This document shows, piece by piece, positions 1-16,789 of a stretch of 64,000 nucleotides of DNA. Numbering within the stretch: the first letter of the stretch is position 1; the number at the start of each line of letters is the position of its first letter. Below the pieces are notes generated by a model. The model worked only from the letters and a program-made list of their open reading frames with translations. It searched no databases and was not told where the DNA came from. Made by a program: the position numbers and the translations under genes. The stretch is from Mauremys mutica (Eukaryota; Chordata; Testudines; Geoemydidae), in NCBI RefSeq assembly GCF_020497125.1, contig NW_025422967.1, forward strand, positions 1-64,000, in the 5' to 3' direction.

Positions 1-2110
1 ACTGTCACCAGATGGATCAGACTGAACAGGTTTCAAACCTCCAGGAGGCTCTTACCTTCTAAACAGGGACGGCTGTTTTCTAGTAAAATCACTACAAGGG
101 AAGGAGAAAACTCAAAAGAGGTTCCTCCTGGCACTCACGTCCGTGAACCCGAATACTCTCTCAGTCCTCAGAGAGAGACCTGGAGAAGGAGACTTGCTGA
201 AGCAAAGCCACAGGGGTCTCTGAGGTTTCCCTGGCCCCTCGCCCCTGTCCTGCCTGGCTGATGTCAGCATCTCTCTGTGAGGTCACCACCTCCCCACCAC
301 CTTGGACCAATAGTCTGAGGTCCTGCAAAAAACCTTTGTGATGTCACTGCTACACCCCTCCCTTGCTGGGCTAATGTCCTGCCCCTGCCTGGGCACTTTG
401 GAGGTTTGAGCTACTCCCTGTGGATCACCCCACTCAAGGAGCGTTCGTTCTAGGCAGCAAGCCGGCTAGACAGGGAAACATCAGACGCTGCTCCCAATGC
501 TACACTCAGTTTTTCAGAAATTAGTTGACTTTATGGCCACAAGAGACCATTAGAGCATCTAATCTGACCCCCTGCACAGGCCTCAGTAGCAGGTGAGGGA
601 GGGGGGCTGAGGAGGCGAGTGGGTGGGCAGTGGCGAGGGGGCGGGTGAGCCGGCAGAGAGCCAATATTCATAACTTCAACTACAAAAATGATACACATCT
701 AGAGATAGCATCATTAAAATCAGCCAGTCAGAACCTCTCCATAGACCCCTTACACAACAACCTTTCTACAATACTGGCTACAAATATAGAACAGTTGTCG
801 CAACGGTGATCGTTACAGTTACAGATTATGTCAATAACGTCACAAGAGGTGACACGGAATCAGTGAGACTGATACTGGAATACTGCCTCCAGTTTTGGTG
901 TCTTCATTTGAAAAAGATGTTGTGAAATTGGAGCTGGGGCAGGAAAGAGCCACCAAAGGTTCTGAGGGCTGGAGAAAACTGCCTTCTAGTGAGCTACTGA
1001 AAGAGCTCAACCTGCTTAGCTTATCAAAAGAAGATTGAAAGGTGACTTCATTGAAGTGTTGAAGTGCCTTCAGGGAGAGAAAAGATTTGTGAATTAAAGG
1101 GCTCTTGAATCAAGCAGAGAAATGTATAACAAGACCCAATGGCTGGAAGATGAAAAGAGAGAAATTCATATTACAACAAAGGCACAAATATTCAACAGTC
1201 AGGATGATTCACCACAGGAACAAGCTACCAAGGAAAATGGTGAATTATCCATCTCTTGATGTCATTTCATCTAGACTAAATGCCTTTCTGGAATGTATTT
1301 GCCCCGAAAGTAGCTATTGTGTCATACAGGAGGCCTGTGATATGCAGAGGGTCAGATTAGATGCTCTAATGGTCTCTTCTGGCTATAAAGTCAACTAATT
1401 TCTGGCAAACTGAGTGTAGCATTGGGAGCAGCGTCTGATGTTTTCCTGTCTAGCCGGCTTGCTGCCTAGAACGAACGCTCCTTGAGTGGGGTGATCCACA
1501 GGGAGTAGCTCAAACCTCCAAAGTGCCTGGCCAGGGGCAGGACATTGGCACAGCAAGGGAGGGGTGTGGCAGTGACATCACAAAGGCCTTTTGCAGGACC
1601 TCAGACTATTGGTCCAAGGTAGTGGGGAGGTGGTGACCTCACAGAGAGATGCTGACATCAGCCAGGCAGGAGAGGGGCGAGGGGCCAGGGAAACCTCAGA
1701 GACCCCTGTGGCTTTGCTCCAGCAAGTCTCCTTCTCCAGGTCTCTCTTTGAGGACTGAGAGAGTATTCGGGTTCACGGACGTGAGCGCCAGGAGGAACCT
1801 CTTTCGAGTTTTCTCCTTCCCTTTTAGTGATTTTACTAGAAAACAGCCGTCCCTGTTTAGAAGGTAAGAGCCTCCTGGAGGTTTGAAACCTGTTCAGTCT
1901 GATCCAGCTGGTGAGAGTTGAATTCTAGGCATGGAAAACACGAGCTTAGGGAGGCAGAATTTTATTGTGCACCTGGGATTTTGTCCCTTAGAATCACTGG
2001 GGACATTAGGGTCTGTCCTTTTTGTTTCACCTTTTCCTCCATCCATCCCTCCCTTCCTCCCTTTTCTCTTCTTCTCTTGCTTCTTTTGTCCTTTCTCCTG
2101 TTCCCCTCCC
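1..2110 (+). repeat. Fold-back repeat unit, copy R1 (plus flank)
   Basis: Positions about 1-585 recur in inverted orientation at about 1331-1914, giving arms of roughly 0.58 kb around a core of about 0.75 kb. The core holds a decayed CR1 tail. The same unit, including about 190 bp beyond the right arm, recurs in direct orientation at 24,577-26,731, and a partial inverted copy lies at 21,456-22,695. Each arm contains an inverted CCAAT box (1605-1620), CRE-like TGACATCA motifs and, near its outer end, a sequence resembling a splice donor (AAG/GTAAGAG around 1862). The unit may be a composite transposon or a duplicated promoter/first-exon block. The left edge may lie outside the window. Confidence 0.75.
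1020..1400 (+). repeat. CR1 LINE relic (3' coding end and UTR)
   Basis: The stretch reads as the decayed C-terminal end of a CR1-type ORF2. It includes the residues KGDF near 1040 in a broken frame, and a 97-codon relic reading with the words ARMIHHRN/LPRK-like seen better in sister copies. It is followed by the typical CR1 3' phrase about a region of colour change near 1345-1385. It forms the core of fold-back unit R1. Sister copies sit at 22,100-22,400 (minus) and 25,670-26,000 (plus). Confidence 0.6.
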
Positions 2111-2379
2111 AATACCAGGAGGTAGGTAGGTAGGGGTGTGTGTGTGTTGCGGGGGAGGGCTCTGCAGCTCCCACTGTGGGAGCTCCACCCAAAAATGTGG
2201 GGCTGAAATAGAGCTCGGGCAGTCAGGGCCGGATTAACCTTCTGTGGGTCCTGCTTTAATAGGTTCAATTAGTTGGTTAATAAGATGTTTATGAAGTAAA
2301 ACACTGGCTTAAAATAAGATCTAATCTGGAGCATATGAACTATTGACCCCTGGACTCCATCTCTGAGAGGGGACTTGTT

Positions 2380-2960
2380 TACCATCAGGGGACAGGCTCA
2401 AACCAGTCCAAACTGGTTTTTCCCGCCAAAACCAGCCCTCCGCGTTCCATCTCCTCAGCACTTTTCCCGCCACAGAAGTGATATAAGGACGTGCTCAGCG
2501 CCTGCGCGGGGCCGTCCCCCCCCAGCGACGGCCCCTCCACGGTCGGGTCTTCCCAGTGCTCCCGAGCCGGAGAGTGACGAACCCCCTCGGTCCCGCCGTG
2601 AGACTGAGGAACAGGAGGCCTGTCACCCCCATTCCTGCCGTCCTGCATCCCTGGTGTCCAGCCTCCCACGGAGCCCCCCGGGGAGTGAGAGACCCCGGGG
2701 GGGGCACTGGGGCTGGGCAGGAAAGTGACTCTGCCCCGGGGAACCTGGGAGAAGCCTCAGAGCTGCCTCAGCCCCAGTGGGATTTGGGGGGCAGAGACTG
2801 GGGCCTGGCGGGGGGGATCCCCTGTGGTGTGGGGGGAGATGGGGGGTGTCAGGCAGGGAGGGGACAAGCTGGAGTTGTAGGGGGGGGAAGGTCAGTGGGA
2901 CGCGGGGGGGGGGGTTGAACTGTCTCTGTGCAGTCAGGAAATTCCCGGGGGGGGGGAGTG
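2380..2960 (+). promoter_or_regulatory. CpG-rich block, candidate promoter/exon 1 of KRAB-ZNF locus A
   Basis: CpG density rises sharply between about 2440 and 2720, in contrast to the AT-richer DNA before it. The block has two TTTCCCGCC motifs resembling E2F sites (near 2418 and 2463) and a GCGCCTGCGCGG motif (near 2500). It lies about 4.1 kb upstream of the first coding exon of locus A on the same strand. A donor-like GCC/GTGAGAC occurs near 2597. This is the position expected for an untranslated first exon. No transcription start can be fixed from sequence alone. Confidence 0.4.
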
Positions 2961-3059
2961 GCGGGCAGGCGAAGGGGGGAGGGGGGTTAATTGGATCCTG
3001 TCCCTGTTTGTGCCACTTGCCTCTCGCCCCCGATACAAATTCTCTCTAGTTCTGCCCCT

Positions 3060-4260
3060 TTTCTCTCTCAGTGTCTCACACGGGGCTATAAAATCTGGGG
3101 CGATTCCCCCCCATCCCCTCCAATGATCAGCTCTCCCATCCCCCCCGATTTCCCCCCTTCTCCCCATGAGTCTCAAACGTCAGTTTAAAATCTTCTCTAG
3201 TGAGGGGCATTTTCCCACCCGTTTGATCTGCAGCAATTTGTCCTTCTGTAGGTGGGAAATTGTTGCCCTGCGTCATTCCCCAGCACATGGCTGCCCCTGG
3301 AGTGGGGGTGGGATGGCTCAGTGGTTGGAGCACTGGCCTGCTAAACCCAGGGCTGGGAGCTGACTCCTTGCGGGGGCCATTTGGGGATTTAGTTGGGGAT
3401 TGGTCCTGCTTTGAGCAGGGGGTTGGACTAGACACCTCCTGAGGTCCCTTCCAGCCCTGATATTCTATGAGATGCCGGGTCTCTGCCAGGGCAGGGAAGA
3501 GAGGCGCACGTGTCCCCCGTGGGGACTGCCCAGACCCCCGTTTCCCAATCCCAGTTGTTGCCCCCTAACTACCAACACAGTTACCCCCAACCATCAGTTG
3601 CCAGTCACCCGCCCGTCCCCCACTGCTGCCCCCTTCCTTTATCCAGGGACCTTTCAGCTCCCCCTCCCACTCCCTTTTAATCAGTTCCTCAAAGGGCTCC
3701 CTGCTGCCCATGGCAATGGTGGGGGTGGGGGAACCATTACTTTGTGTTTATGTATTGGACAGTCGTATAAAATCCAGTCCAACAGTCCCTCTTTTCCACT
3801 AGTTCGTTAACAGCAATATAAAATCCCCTCAGATCTTGGTGTTTTTCTCTCATGTTATCAAATACGCAGTTTGTGACACATTTTCTGTGCAAATCTCAAA
3901 GATTCATATAAAATACCCTAAACATTTGCCCCACTGCTCTCTAGTTGTCTATTTCTAACTGAATATGCCCTGAGATTTCCCCCTGTCTCTCTAATTATAA
4001 AATACCAAGAAAATCTCAGATTTACACCTTTTCTCAGATTCTTGAACCTGGATATAAAATGTTTGCAAATGTTGCCCATTTCCTCTTTATTCATTTATCA
4101 AATATTGATGTGAAACACTCAGATTTTACCTCCTATCGACAACTGATATAAAATCCCTCTGATTTTCCACTTTCCTCTCTATAATTTGCAAAATGGATCC
4201 AAAATCTCTCAGATTTCCACCCTTTCTCTTTCATTTCTGAACATTGGTCTCAAAGCTCAG
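3060..4260 (+). repeat. Decayed tandem repeat, period about 50 bp
   Basis: The motif TATAAAAT followed by CTCAGATTT/CCC recurs at about 3084, 3766, 3817, 3907, 3996, 4053, 4147 and 4197, with weaker copies (TATCAAAT) near 3856 and 4096. Most steps lie between 33 and 57 bp. A short version with two or three units occurs in the matching intron of locus B (34,420-34,600). A SINE interrupts the array at 3309. No gene is visible in it. Confidence 0.5.
3309..3473 (+). repeat. tRNA-derived SINE with CR1-like tail (turtle Pol III SINE)
   Basis: The head has an A-box-like segment (TGGCTCAGTGG near 3313) and a tRNA-like body. The tail has the phrases GGTTGGACTAGA and CCTTCCAGCCCTGATATTC shared with CR1 LINE 3' ends. 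Turtle Pol III SINEs are known to have borrowed their tail from a CR1 LINE. The copy sits in intron 1 of locus A, inside the decayed tandem array, and is absent from the matching place in locus B. Confidence 0.85.
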
Positions 4261-4269
4261 GTTTTGCCT

Positions 4270-6850
4270 GAATTCCAGCAATTCATCTTTCCCGTCTCCT
4301 TTGCGAATCATTTGTTCCCTCCTTTACCTCTGTTAAAATGTTTGTAGAAGAAAGAGACCAGCCACATATTTAATACCCATCAAAGCCAGAGGCCTCCCCC
4401 TGTTTGGGGATCGGTGGTTCCCAGCTGGTAATGGGAGAGTTGGCTGGACCCTTTTCTTTTCTCCAGCTGGCATGGGATGAGGAGGTCACTCTGAGTGCAG
4501 TGTCAGTTGAGAAGTATCCCAAGCCCCATGGCAAATGGCCTCTGTGAGGGGTTGATTCCCACACTGCTAAGATGTAGCCACCTCTGGGGTGGATTCATGG
4601 TGGCCATTATTTGCTAGTGACAGGCATGAACATTTCTTACCTATTTTGTCCCTCCAGGCCTTCCATTCTCCTGTTAAAGAGACATCCCCAAGGGCTCCCT
4701 CTGCCTGTGTGACTGGCCAGCAGGGGGCGGTGGTCACTTTCTATCCACTTCTCAGGCACTGTGAGGTAACAGTGTTGCTGGGTGGGGGTGGGGCTGTGGG
4801 GGGAGATAGCAGCTGAAGGGGGATTGTGGTGGGGGAGGCCTCTGGGTGGCTGGGCAGGGGGTACCCTAGTGAGGTTGGTGGGTTCTGGAGATTTGGAGTT
4901 TCAGGGGGTGGTCGTGATGTGCCCAGCCCTGAGGCTGTGGGTCCTGGAGGTGGGTATCATTGGGGGCCTGTTGGCTGCAGAACAGCCGGGGTGGGCGTCT
5001 CTTGGGGAGGCGGGACAGGGGCTTAGAGGGAGCCTGGTGCTGTGCCAGGGGCTCTGTCTGGGCTTCCCCCGCAGACTCCTGGGATCGCTGCCGTGCCCAG
5101 TGCACAGAGTGTGTGTGGGAGAATCCCCGGCGCTAGGCCAGGGGGTGCCCCTGTAAAGCATCAGGGGATCCCGCAGGGGGGAGGAGGGGGTGCCAGGCAA
5201 AGGGCAGGGCAGATCCTGCTGGAGGGCAGGGGGGGGAGTCCTAGGCAGGCAGTGAGGGACTGAGTTCCCAGTGGGGGTCCCTTTTGGGGGTTCTCTGGCT
5301 GTTGGGGTCTCTTGGTGGGGGGAACCCTTTGGGATTCCCAACCTGGCAGTGATGGTCTGGTGGGAGTTCTCTGGCCGGTGGGGCTCTGAGGGGTATCTGA
5401 GGTCCCTAGCCAGGGACTCTGGGGGCTGGGTCCCAGGGAATATCTGGGGAGGGGGCTGGCTGGGGCTCTGGGGGCTGCTCCTGACTTCGCTTCTTCTCCC
5501 TGATTAGCTTATGCCAGAATCCTGGCTCCAAGCACTGCCCGACATTCCCCGGCCAGGCCCAGTCACCGTGATAACTTTCTAGCCACTTATCAAACACTGA
5601 GAGGTGAAATCACAGATTTTTGCTCTTCTCCCCTCTTGAAAACTGCAGGAACTTCCAGTTCCATTCTCTTAGATTGTCCAGTCCTTGTACTGGATCTGGG
5701 GGATGAGGGAGGTGGGAGGGGGGTCAGCACTGCCACACAATGGTCCCTTCCCCAGCATTCTGGACTCATTCTTTCTGAAGTCTGGTTTCATTGAGACCAT
5801 TGTTAATCCAGGGTAACTGTATGGAAAGACAAGGAGTGACTCCGGATGGACAGTGGGGTAAATGAGATCAGCAATTCTCCCTGTGAGGAGGGGCTCTCAT
5901 TAGCTGCTCTCCCCAGAGAGCTAAAGGAGGGAAGCTGCTCAGACGCTCTGTCCCTCTCTGCTCAGGATACTGGGGTTCAGCTTCCTGGGTCAGACGCTGC
6001 ACCCTCTGTTGTGATCTGGGAGACCAGGCTTAGCAGCTGCTGCTCCCCCAGTGGGGTTCTGTGCTGGGAAGTGACCTGAATTAAAGCTGCTTCTCTGCCC
6101 GGCCCAGGGGATGACTTTCTCCAGCTGGTCCTAGCCCCCTAGGGCAGCCCTGGGCCCTGTTAATACTAAATTCTGAGCCAGAGTCTCCAGGTAACTGAAA
6201 GACCTCAGGGAAAGTGCTGGGGTCTGGCAAGAAAGTGACTCTGCACAAACAGCCCCTCCTCATTTCTCCTCCCAGTAGCAATTGCCAGGAGCAAATCCAG
6301 CCCTGGGAGAGCAAAGCCCCCAGGAATGGGACTGTCCCAGCCAGAGGGGCAGGGAGAGAGGACGGGAAGGAGAGACTGAAAGGTGCAGTGGGAGAAATGA
6401 GGGGGGAGAGATTTCCAGCTCTCTAGTCCACCCAGACACATGTATTGCTGCGTCCCTGGGCAGAACCACTTTCCAGTGAACAAAAAAAGGATCAGACAGA
6501 GGGAAAGCCAGTTCCTGACTCCATATTCCCCCTGCTGGGGTGTGGCTGCCGTGGGGTCAGTGTCCGAGGGAATCCCCCACAGTGACTCCTTTGGTTCTGC
6601 TCTTTTCTAGCCTTGTGTTCAGAGACTTTGTTAGGGGGTGAGCGGAGGGAGAAGGGAGATTAAAAATGTCTCTGTGGGCTTAGCCTGGCAGGAGGGACCA
6701 GGTCTACATTGTAATAAACAGATTGAGCATTTCCCAGTATGGCAGAATCTAGGAAGTCTGTGTGCAGGGAAAGGGCCTGGGGGAATCATGATGTGTAATT
6801 AACTAAAACTGGTTGTTAGATGCCCACAACTGCCCTTCTCCCCGAGACAG
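4270..6850. other. Intron of locus A, no gene recognised
   Basis: This stretch has G-rich low-complexity runs (4770-5480) and no coding exon that I can support. Some segments, for example 6590-6640, resemble 34,850-34,890 in locus B, which supports duplication of the whole locus. Confidence 0.5.
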
Positions 6851-6858
6851 GCTGCAGA

Positions 6859-11432
<4,574 letters not shown>

Positions 11433-13356
11433 TATCTTATTGTTCCTCTCTCTGTTTTTTGTGCTGGCCTTTCTATTCTATCATTTTCTGCCTTTGTTTA
11501 GTTGGTAACAGTTGGTTTCCATCACTCACGTTTGTTTGTTTAAATCTCTATCCGTTGTTAACTAAATGTTTTGCTTGTTCAATAACTGCTACTGTATCTC
11601 ACACAGCACCTGAGTACAATGGCCCACAGTAAAACTAGTAACCTGGGATACTTGGGGAAGAGAGGATCTGGGATTTCACCAAGTATCTGGTGATCCGGGC
11701 TGGACCCCAGAGGGGGACACATTGAAGGAACTCAAGGGTTAAGGTGGCTGCTGTAGCTCAGAGGAGGGTCCTTGAGTTCCAGCAGGCTGGTGAGTTTGGT
11801 CACTAACATCCAGCTGCCAAATGCAAAACTCCCTCTTCCTTGTGGCAGGTGGCAACAAGGAGACTCACAGTCCAAAGCACCCTGAGAAGGGTCACAATGT
11901 GTCTCTGTGTTGATCCACCTGTCAAATTCACACAGGGAAAGCTCCCGATAGCACAAAACTCTGCCCTATGAAATCATGGAACATGTGCTCTTTGCTCTGT
12001 GAAAGCATGTAAAGAATCCAAGCGCTGGAGGACAGGGTTTGGGTCCAGAGCGACCTAGACAAATTGGAGGATTGGGCCCAAAGAAATCTGAGGAGGTTCA
12101 ACAAGGAGAAGTGCAGAGTCCTGCACTTAGGACCCAAGAATCCCAGGCACTGCCACAGACTGGGGACTGACTGAGTGAGGGGGGTTTGATAGCAGCCTTC
12201 AAGTACCTGAAAGAGCAGCAGTGTGGGCTTTCTCCTGGCCACTTTTGCTGGGCTGGGCAGGCGTCCTGGAGGCCTTTCTAGAAGAGAACTGGGAACGGAG
12301 TTAGAAAAACCAATGTGAAAACCAGAACCTCAGGTTTAGACTCATTTATTTATAATATTAAATCTTCAGTTCTAGTGTCACAGTCAATACAATTTCTTCA
12401 GCCTGATAGTTGCCCAAAGAGAAACTTAACTTCTCTCCAAAGGGAGTGGAGAGAAAGCACTTTTCAGAGTCCAAGAGAGACAAGGTGATGAGGGTAAGAG
12501 GACCAACCTCTGTTGGTGAAAGAGACAAGCTGTGGAGCTAACCCCACACACTTCTTCAGTTCTGTGTAGCCTGGAAGGTCGTCTCTTCCATAACCAGCAG
12601 TTAGAACATAAGAACAGCCACACTGAGTCAGACCAGTTCATCTAGCCCACTCTCCCGAAAGTGGCCAATGCCCGGCGCCCCAGAGGACCCCTGGGACCAA
12701 CATGGATACACCACTACCACAAACAAGGTTAAAAGTCAATGCACATGGAGAAGGATCTTGTGTTTCATTCCTTATGTCCTAGTCCCATCATGTGGCCATT
12801 TCCTTTTCTTCCTTTCTGTTAAAAGCTTTGGTGTTTTGCACAGAAACATTATTTCCCCAGGAGAGACCCAGGAGTGGGGGCTGCATTCCTGTGCCAAACA
12901 GTCACTGGAAGGGGGCAGACAAAGGTCTTTAGGACGAGGCGTCCGTCACTGTCAAAAGATCATCTCCCTCCTGCAGGTCACTGGCAGCCTGAATTTGTTC
13001 CTTATCCTCCCAGAGTCTGGGGGCTGGAATCAGCACGACCCAGCCCCTCCGTATGTAGCAGGAACAAACACAAACCTGGTCTTTAAAACAAGCTGTCCCC
13101 TTCCTTCTCAGGGAAGAGTTTTCTGTGATTGAAGTTGAGCTTCAGTTCCCCTCTCCTAGGGGCAGGGCAGGTGTGGGGCCAGCTCCCAGTGAGATCTGTT
13201 TTCACCTTTGCCCCCTTTCAGTCACTCTGGGATCCTAACTCTGCTCCCAGCTGTCAGGCAGCTTCCAGCCCATCCACCCTGCTCACTAACTCCATGGTCA
13301 TGTGTCACCCCCTTTGCCAGCGCACAGAACCTGCAGGAAAGCTACTCCTGCCAGAC
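11433..13356. other. Intergenic, repeat fragments only
   Basis: No coding exon is supported. A CR1 3' fragment on the minus strand lies at about 12,604-12,690 (AGAACATAAGAACAGCC, then GTGGCCAATGCC). A fragment near 12,505-12,590 resembles the repeat at 48,450-48,570. Confidence 0.55.
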
Positions 13357-13428
13357 GCATTGGTGGTATAGTGGTGTGCGTAGGTGTCTTCTAAGCAATT
13401 CATCTGGGTTTGATTCCCAGTCAATGCA
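13357..13428 (+). tRNA. tRNA-Gly-like gene with TCT anticodon (probable pseudogene)
   Basis: The 72-nt body follows vertebrate tRNA-Gly(TCC). The acceptor stem GCATTGG pairs with TCAATGC, the D arm is intact, and the T arm is CTGGG TTTGATT CCCAG. The anticodon loop reads CTTCTAA, giving TCT (arginine) rather than TCC. The anticodon stem has a mismatch, and the T loop has TTT instead of TTC. The flanks resemble those of the copy at 16,500. Confidence 0.7.
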
Positions 13429-16400
13429 ATAATGGCTTTTCTCTTCTGTTGTTTCCTCATCTGGAAGTGGTTTAATTTCAGTCACATTGTGTTACAATCA
13501 CATTATGAATAGAATGAAGTCCAGCAGGTCATACAGGATGGAGGCACACAAGGGGCTGGAATGTATCATCTGAGAAAGACAGAACACTTGGAAACCTGCA
13601 TCTCCCATCCCCTGGCCTTGCGTGTTATGATTCCAGCTGCGTGAGCTGTTTGTAGGATATTCCGGCATGATGGGGAAATGAAGTTTTGAGTCAGTTTTTG
13701 CTCCTGCAGATTCCTTTGCTGTTATAATTATAATGACATGAACAACAGGGAGGCAAAATAAACATAAACGCCAAATTGCAATACAGGTGGGGAAAGAGAC
13801 GATCACGGTTAAGCCAAACACGTCAAAATAAAAATTAATACTAAAAAAGGGGAGAGGGGAAGAGATCAGGTATGTGGAGATCCCCTTGATATTTCAACGC
13901 ACATTGTTAGAATCAAAGATCAGACTTGACACTGGAAAACTACCTGTCTCTCTGAACACCTGTGATGAGCAAGATTGAGTTGGGACACCTGTTCTGCTTC
14001 AATCATTTATTGTCTCTCTGTTCTCTCCTTCTTCTCCCCCCAATTCCTCATCTCCAATGTCTCTGCCTCTCTCCTCTTGCTCCCTCTCCCCTGCTCTTTC
14101 CCAGGAACTCACACTGTACAGCATTTAGGACAAGCCAGAGCTCCCATGTTCTGCACATGATCCTGTGTCAGAGGACGTGTGACCCCGGTCAGAACCAGTC
14201 ACCAGATCAATATGACCCTTTATGGGCGACTTCTCTGCCTGCTCTGCAATTTACATCTCCCCTCTCCCCCCGCCCGCAAACAGGGTGGGGTACAGCTCTG
14301 ACTGAGAGGCCTAACAGGAGAAATTTCAGCCCAAAGACAAATTCCTGTGAAATGTTGAGAAATGAAGAGCCCCCCAAATCCCCAGAACTCTAGTGTCACC
14401 CCCATGGCACCAGCACAGGGAACCCAGTGACATGGGGTTACAGAATACAACGGGGGAGGCAGCAGGGAGAGAGGTGACAGGGAATCTCTCTTTTTCTTTC
14501 TCTCGTCACTTTCTGTTCTTCTCTTTCCTTCCAGGAACTGCAGTCACAGCAGGGAGGGGTTTGTCTCCGTGTCTGTCACGGAGGTGGTGGAAGTGACGGA
14601 TTCTGTGACTTCCTGCAACCTCCGTGACTTCTGCAGTGGCCACAGTGGCTGACTCCAGGGCCACTCAATCAACTGGCTCCAGGGACCGCCCAAGCAGCGG
14701 CCAATGCGGCTGGCCCTGGGGACCACTAGACCAGTGGTCCCGAGGGCAGCAGGAGCAGCCACAGCTTGGTGGCCTCTGGCAGCACTTCTGGGGTGGCCAG
14801 AGCAGCAGCTGGCCCCCTGGGGCTCCCCCCTGCCCCAGCAGCAGCTGGAGTGGCAGCGACTCTCAGGGCTTCTCCCCTGGTAGCTGGTGCTCATTATCCA
14901 TCAAATAAATCAACACGCTTCCCCCTGCAAGTGGATTTAGCCCGGGACCCTCAGAGTCAGCAGCTGAGCTCTCACTGAGCCCCCACTGAGCTCTCTGGTC
15001 AGGTGTCCTAGTGCCGGGAGCCTCCGATGTAGATCCTAAAATAGCGTTTTTGCACCAGGGGGGCTGAAATTTTGGACCAGACATTGTAGCTCCTCTGTTA
15101 TTTTACTGAATTGCTTCAAAACAGCAAGTGTAGAAAGTCTCCTAAGTGCCAGGCTCTCTGCCATGGAAACAGCTGCCCCTGCTCTGCAGGAGTCTCTGCG
15201 TTTCACCCAGCAACGTACACACCTGCTCCGCACTGAAGGAGGGGTCAGACAGTGACAGGTAACGCAAATCTTCAGACTATTAACCCAGGTCCCTTTCTTT
15301 AACCCAGGACATGCCAGTCACCTGTTAGCTATGGTGTTATCTCCATCTTTAAATACCTCTCAGGACATTTAACAGAGGGAGTGAAACCCCCTCCCCCGAA
15401 TGGCTCCCTGTTGAGGCGTTGTACCGAACCTGCCCCTGGAGACTGTCTGGTTTTATACTCTTAGAGCTTTTTCTCTTCAAACCCCTTATCCCAATCTATG
15501 GGCCAACCTCCGTATTTCAGAGTTTAGAATTTACTCTCATCACCCTCCTATGGCACTTTCCATGTGAATTGGGCAAAGCAAGTGGGGGAAGCTCCGTGGC
15601 TAATGAAAACCAACGCTCTGGGTGAGGCCTGAACTCACACCCACAGCTGTATTTCCCCCTGCATGAGCCACTATAGATGCTTCTTAGACAAACTTGGGCT
15701 GTCGGTGGTTACGTGTGTCTGTGCTTCACCACTTTGGCTGCTCTGTGAAAAGCTGATGGTTCAAACAGAAGCTGGTGGGTTTTTGTTTTGTTTTAAGCAA
15801 TTAGAGTCTAGTACATTTTAACAGGCAGAAAATGTCCTATTCTGGTCTAGCCCCATTTGACTCCTTCTGTCCATCTTCTTCCTTCCCCCTCAGTGTCTTT
15901 CCTTCCCCATTGGGGACATGCAGAGATGAACCCCAGTCAGTCTGTGTCACAGAGAGTCTGTATCTCCTAAGGAATGTGGGTGAAGGATTCCAGCTGAATT
16001 AACACCGCTCACCTGGGTTAGAAACATTTGTTTCTTTGGAGCACATAGTGGGAAATGGGACATTAATTCAGACCCAGGAGGCAAGGCAAAGGCTTCATGA
16101 TCTTGATCTCCATGAAGGGAGAGAGGATCCCCAGGAAGGAACAGAGCTTCCTTTAGACTCAAGCTGGGTCTCCTGGAAGTTGGAAAAGACCCTTGGTCAC
16201 TGAGGATCTCATGGGATCGTGCTGCTCCAGAGGCTCCAGAGTCCTGGGTGCGGGGAGGGTGTCACTGCACAGTCTGAAATGGAAGGGAGGATCCTGGAAG
16301 GGAAGGGGAGGAACAGAAAATGGAGAGGAATGAAACAGAATAAACGCCTCTTCTCTCTCCCATCCCCAACCCAGCAAGAACTGTTATCAGTGGGGAAACT

Positions 16401-16499
16401 CCCCACGATGAATGGCAGAGACCACAGAGACATTTGCCTCATGCTGAGAAGTAAGGTGACCAAACACCAAGTGTGAAAAATCAGAGACTTTCCCCAGAT
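13429..16499. other. Intergenic, no gene recognised
   Basis: No supported exon. A repeat-like segment with CCGTGACTTC and its reverse complement (about 14,560-14,900) resembles a dispersed turtle element. The block 15,940-16,200 is paralogous to 23,190-23,460, sharing the phrase GACATTAATTCAGA and its flanks. Confidence 0.45.
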
Positions 16500-16571
16500 G
16501 CATTGGTGGTATAGTGGTGAGCATAGTTACCTTCCAAGCAGTTGAACTGGGTTCAATTCCCAGCTAATGCA
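16500..16571 (+). tRNA. tRNA-Gly (TCC)
   Basis: A 72-nt cloverleaf: acceptor GCATTGG with CTAATGC (one G-T pair), D arm TGGTATAGTGGTGAGCA, anticodon loop CTTCCAA (anticodon TCC), T arm CTGGG TTCAATT CCCAG. One A-C mismatch in the anticodon stem makes function uncertain. No clear T-run terminator follows directly. Confidence 0.75.
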
Positions 16572-16789
16572 ATGATGTAATGATTCCTCCACTGGGAATT
16601 GGTTTAATTTCAGTCATGTTTTATCAATGGAATGAGAGAATCAGTGTCCCAAATCCCAACAGGTCATTAAACACCCAGTGGAGGAAGAAAGGGGTGGGAC
16701 TATATAATGAGCAGTTGGAGTCATCCTGGTATTACAATGCTTGGTTTACTTTTTTTAAAAAATTTCCTTTACTTCCCTCTCCCTTTTAG

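Noticed and set aside
1105..1398. 97-codon ORF
   Set aside because: It is a decayed CR1 tail, shared with the relics at 22,102 and 25,673.
15580..15680. tRNA-like minus-strand sequence with a good T-arm (GTGAG TTCAGGC CTCAC)
   Set aside because: The acceptor stem does not pair and the anticodon arm cannot be formed.
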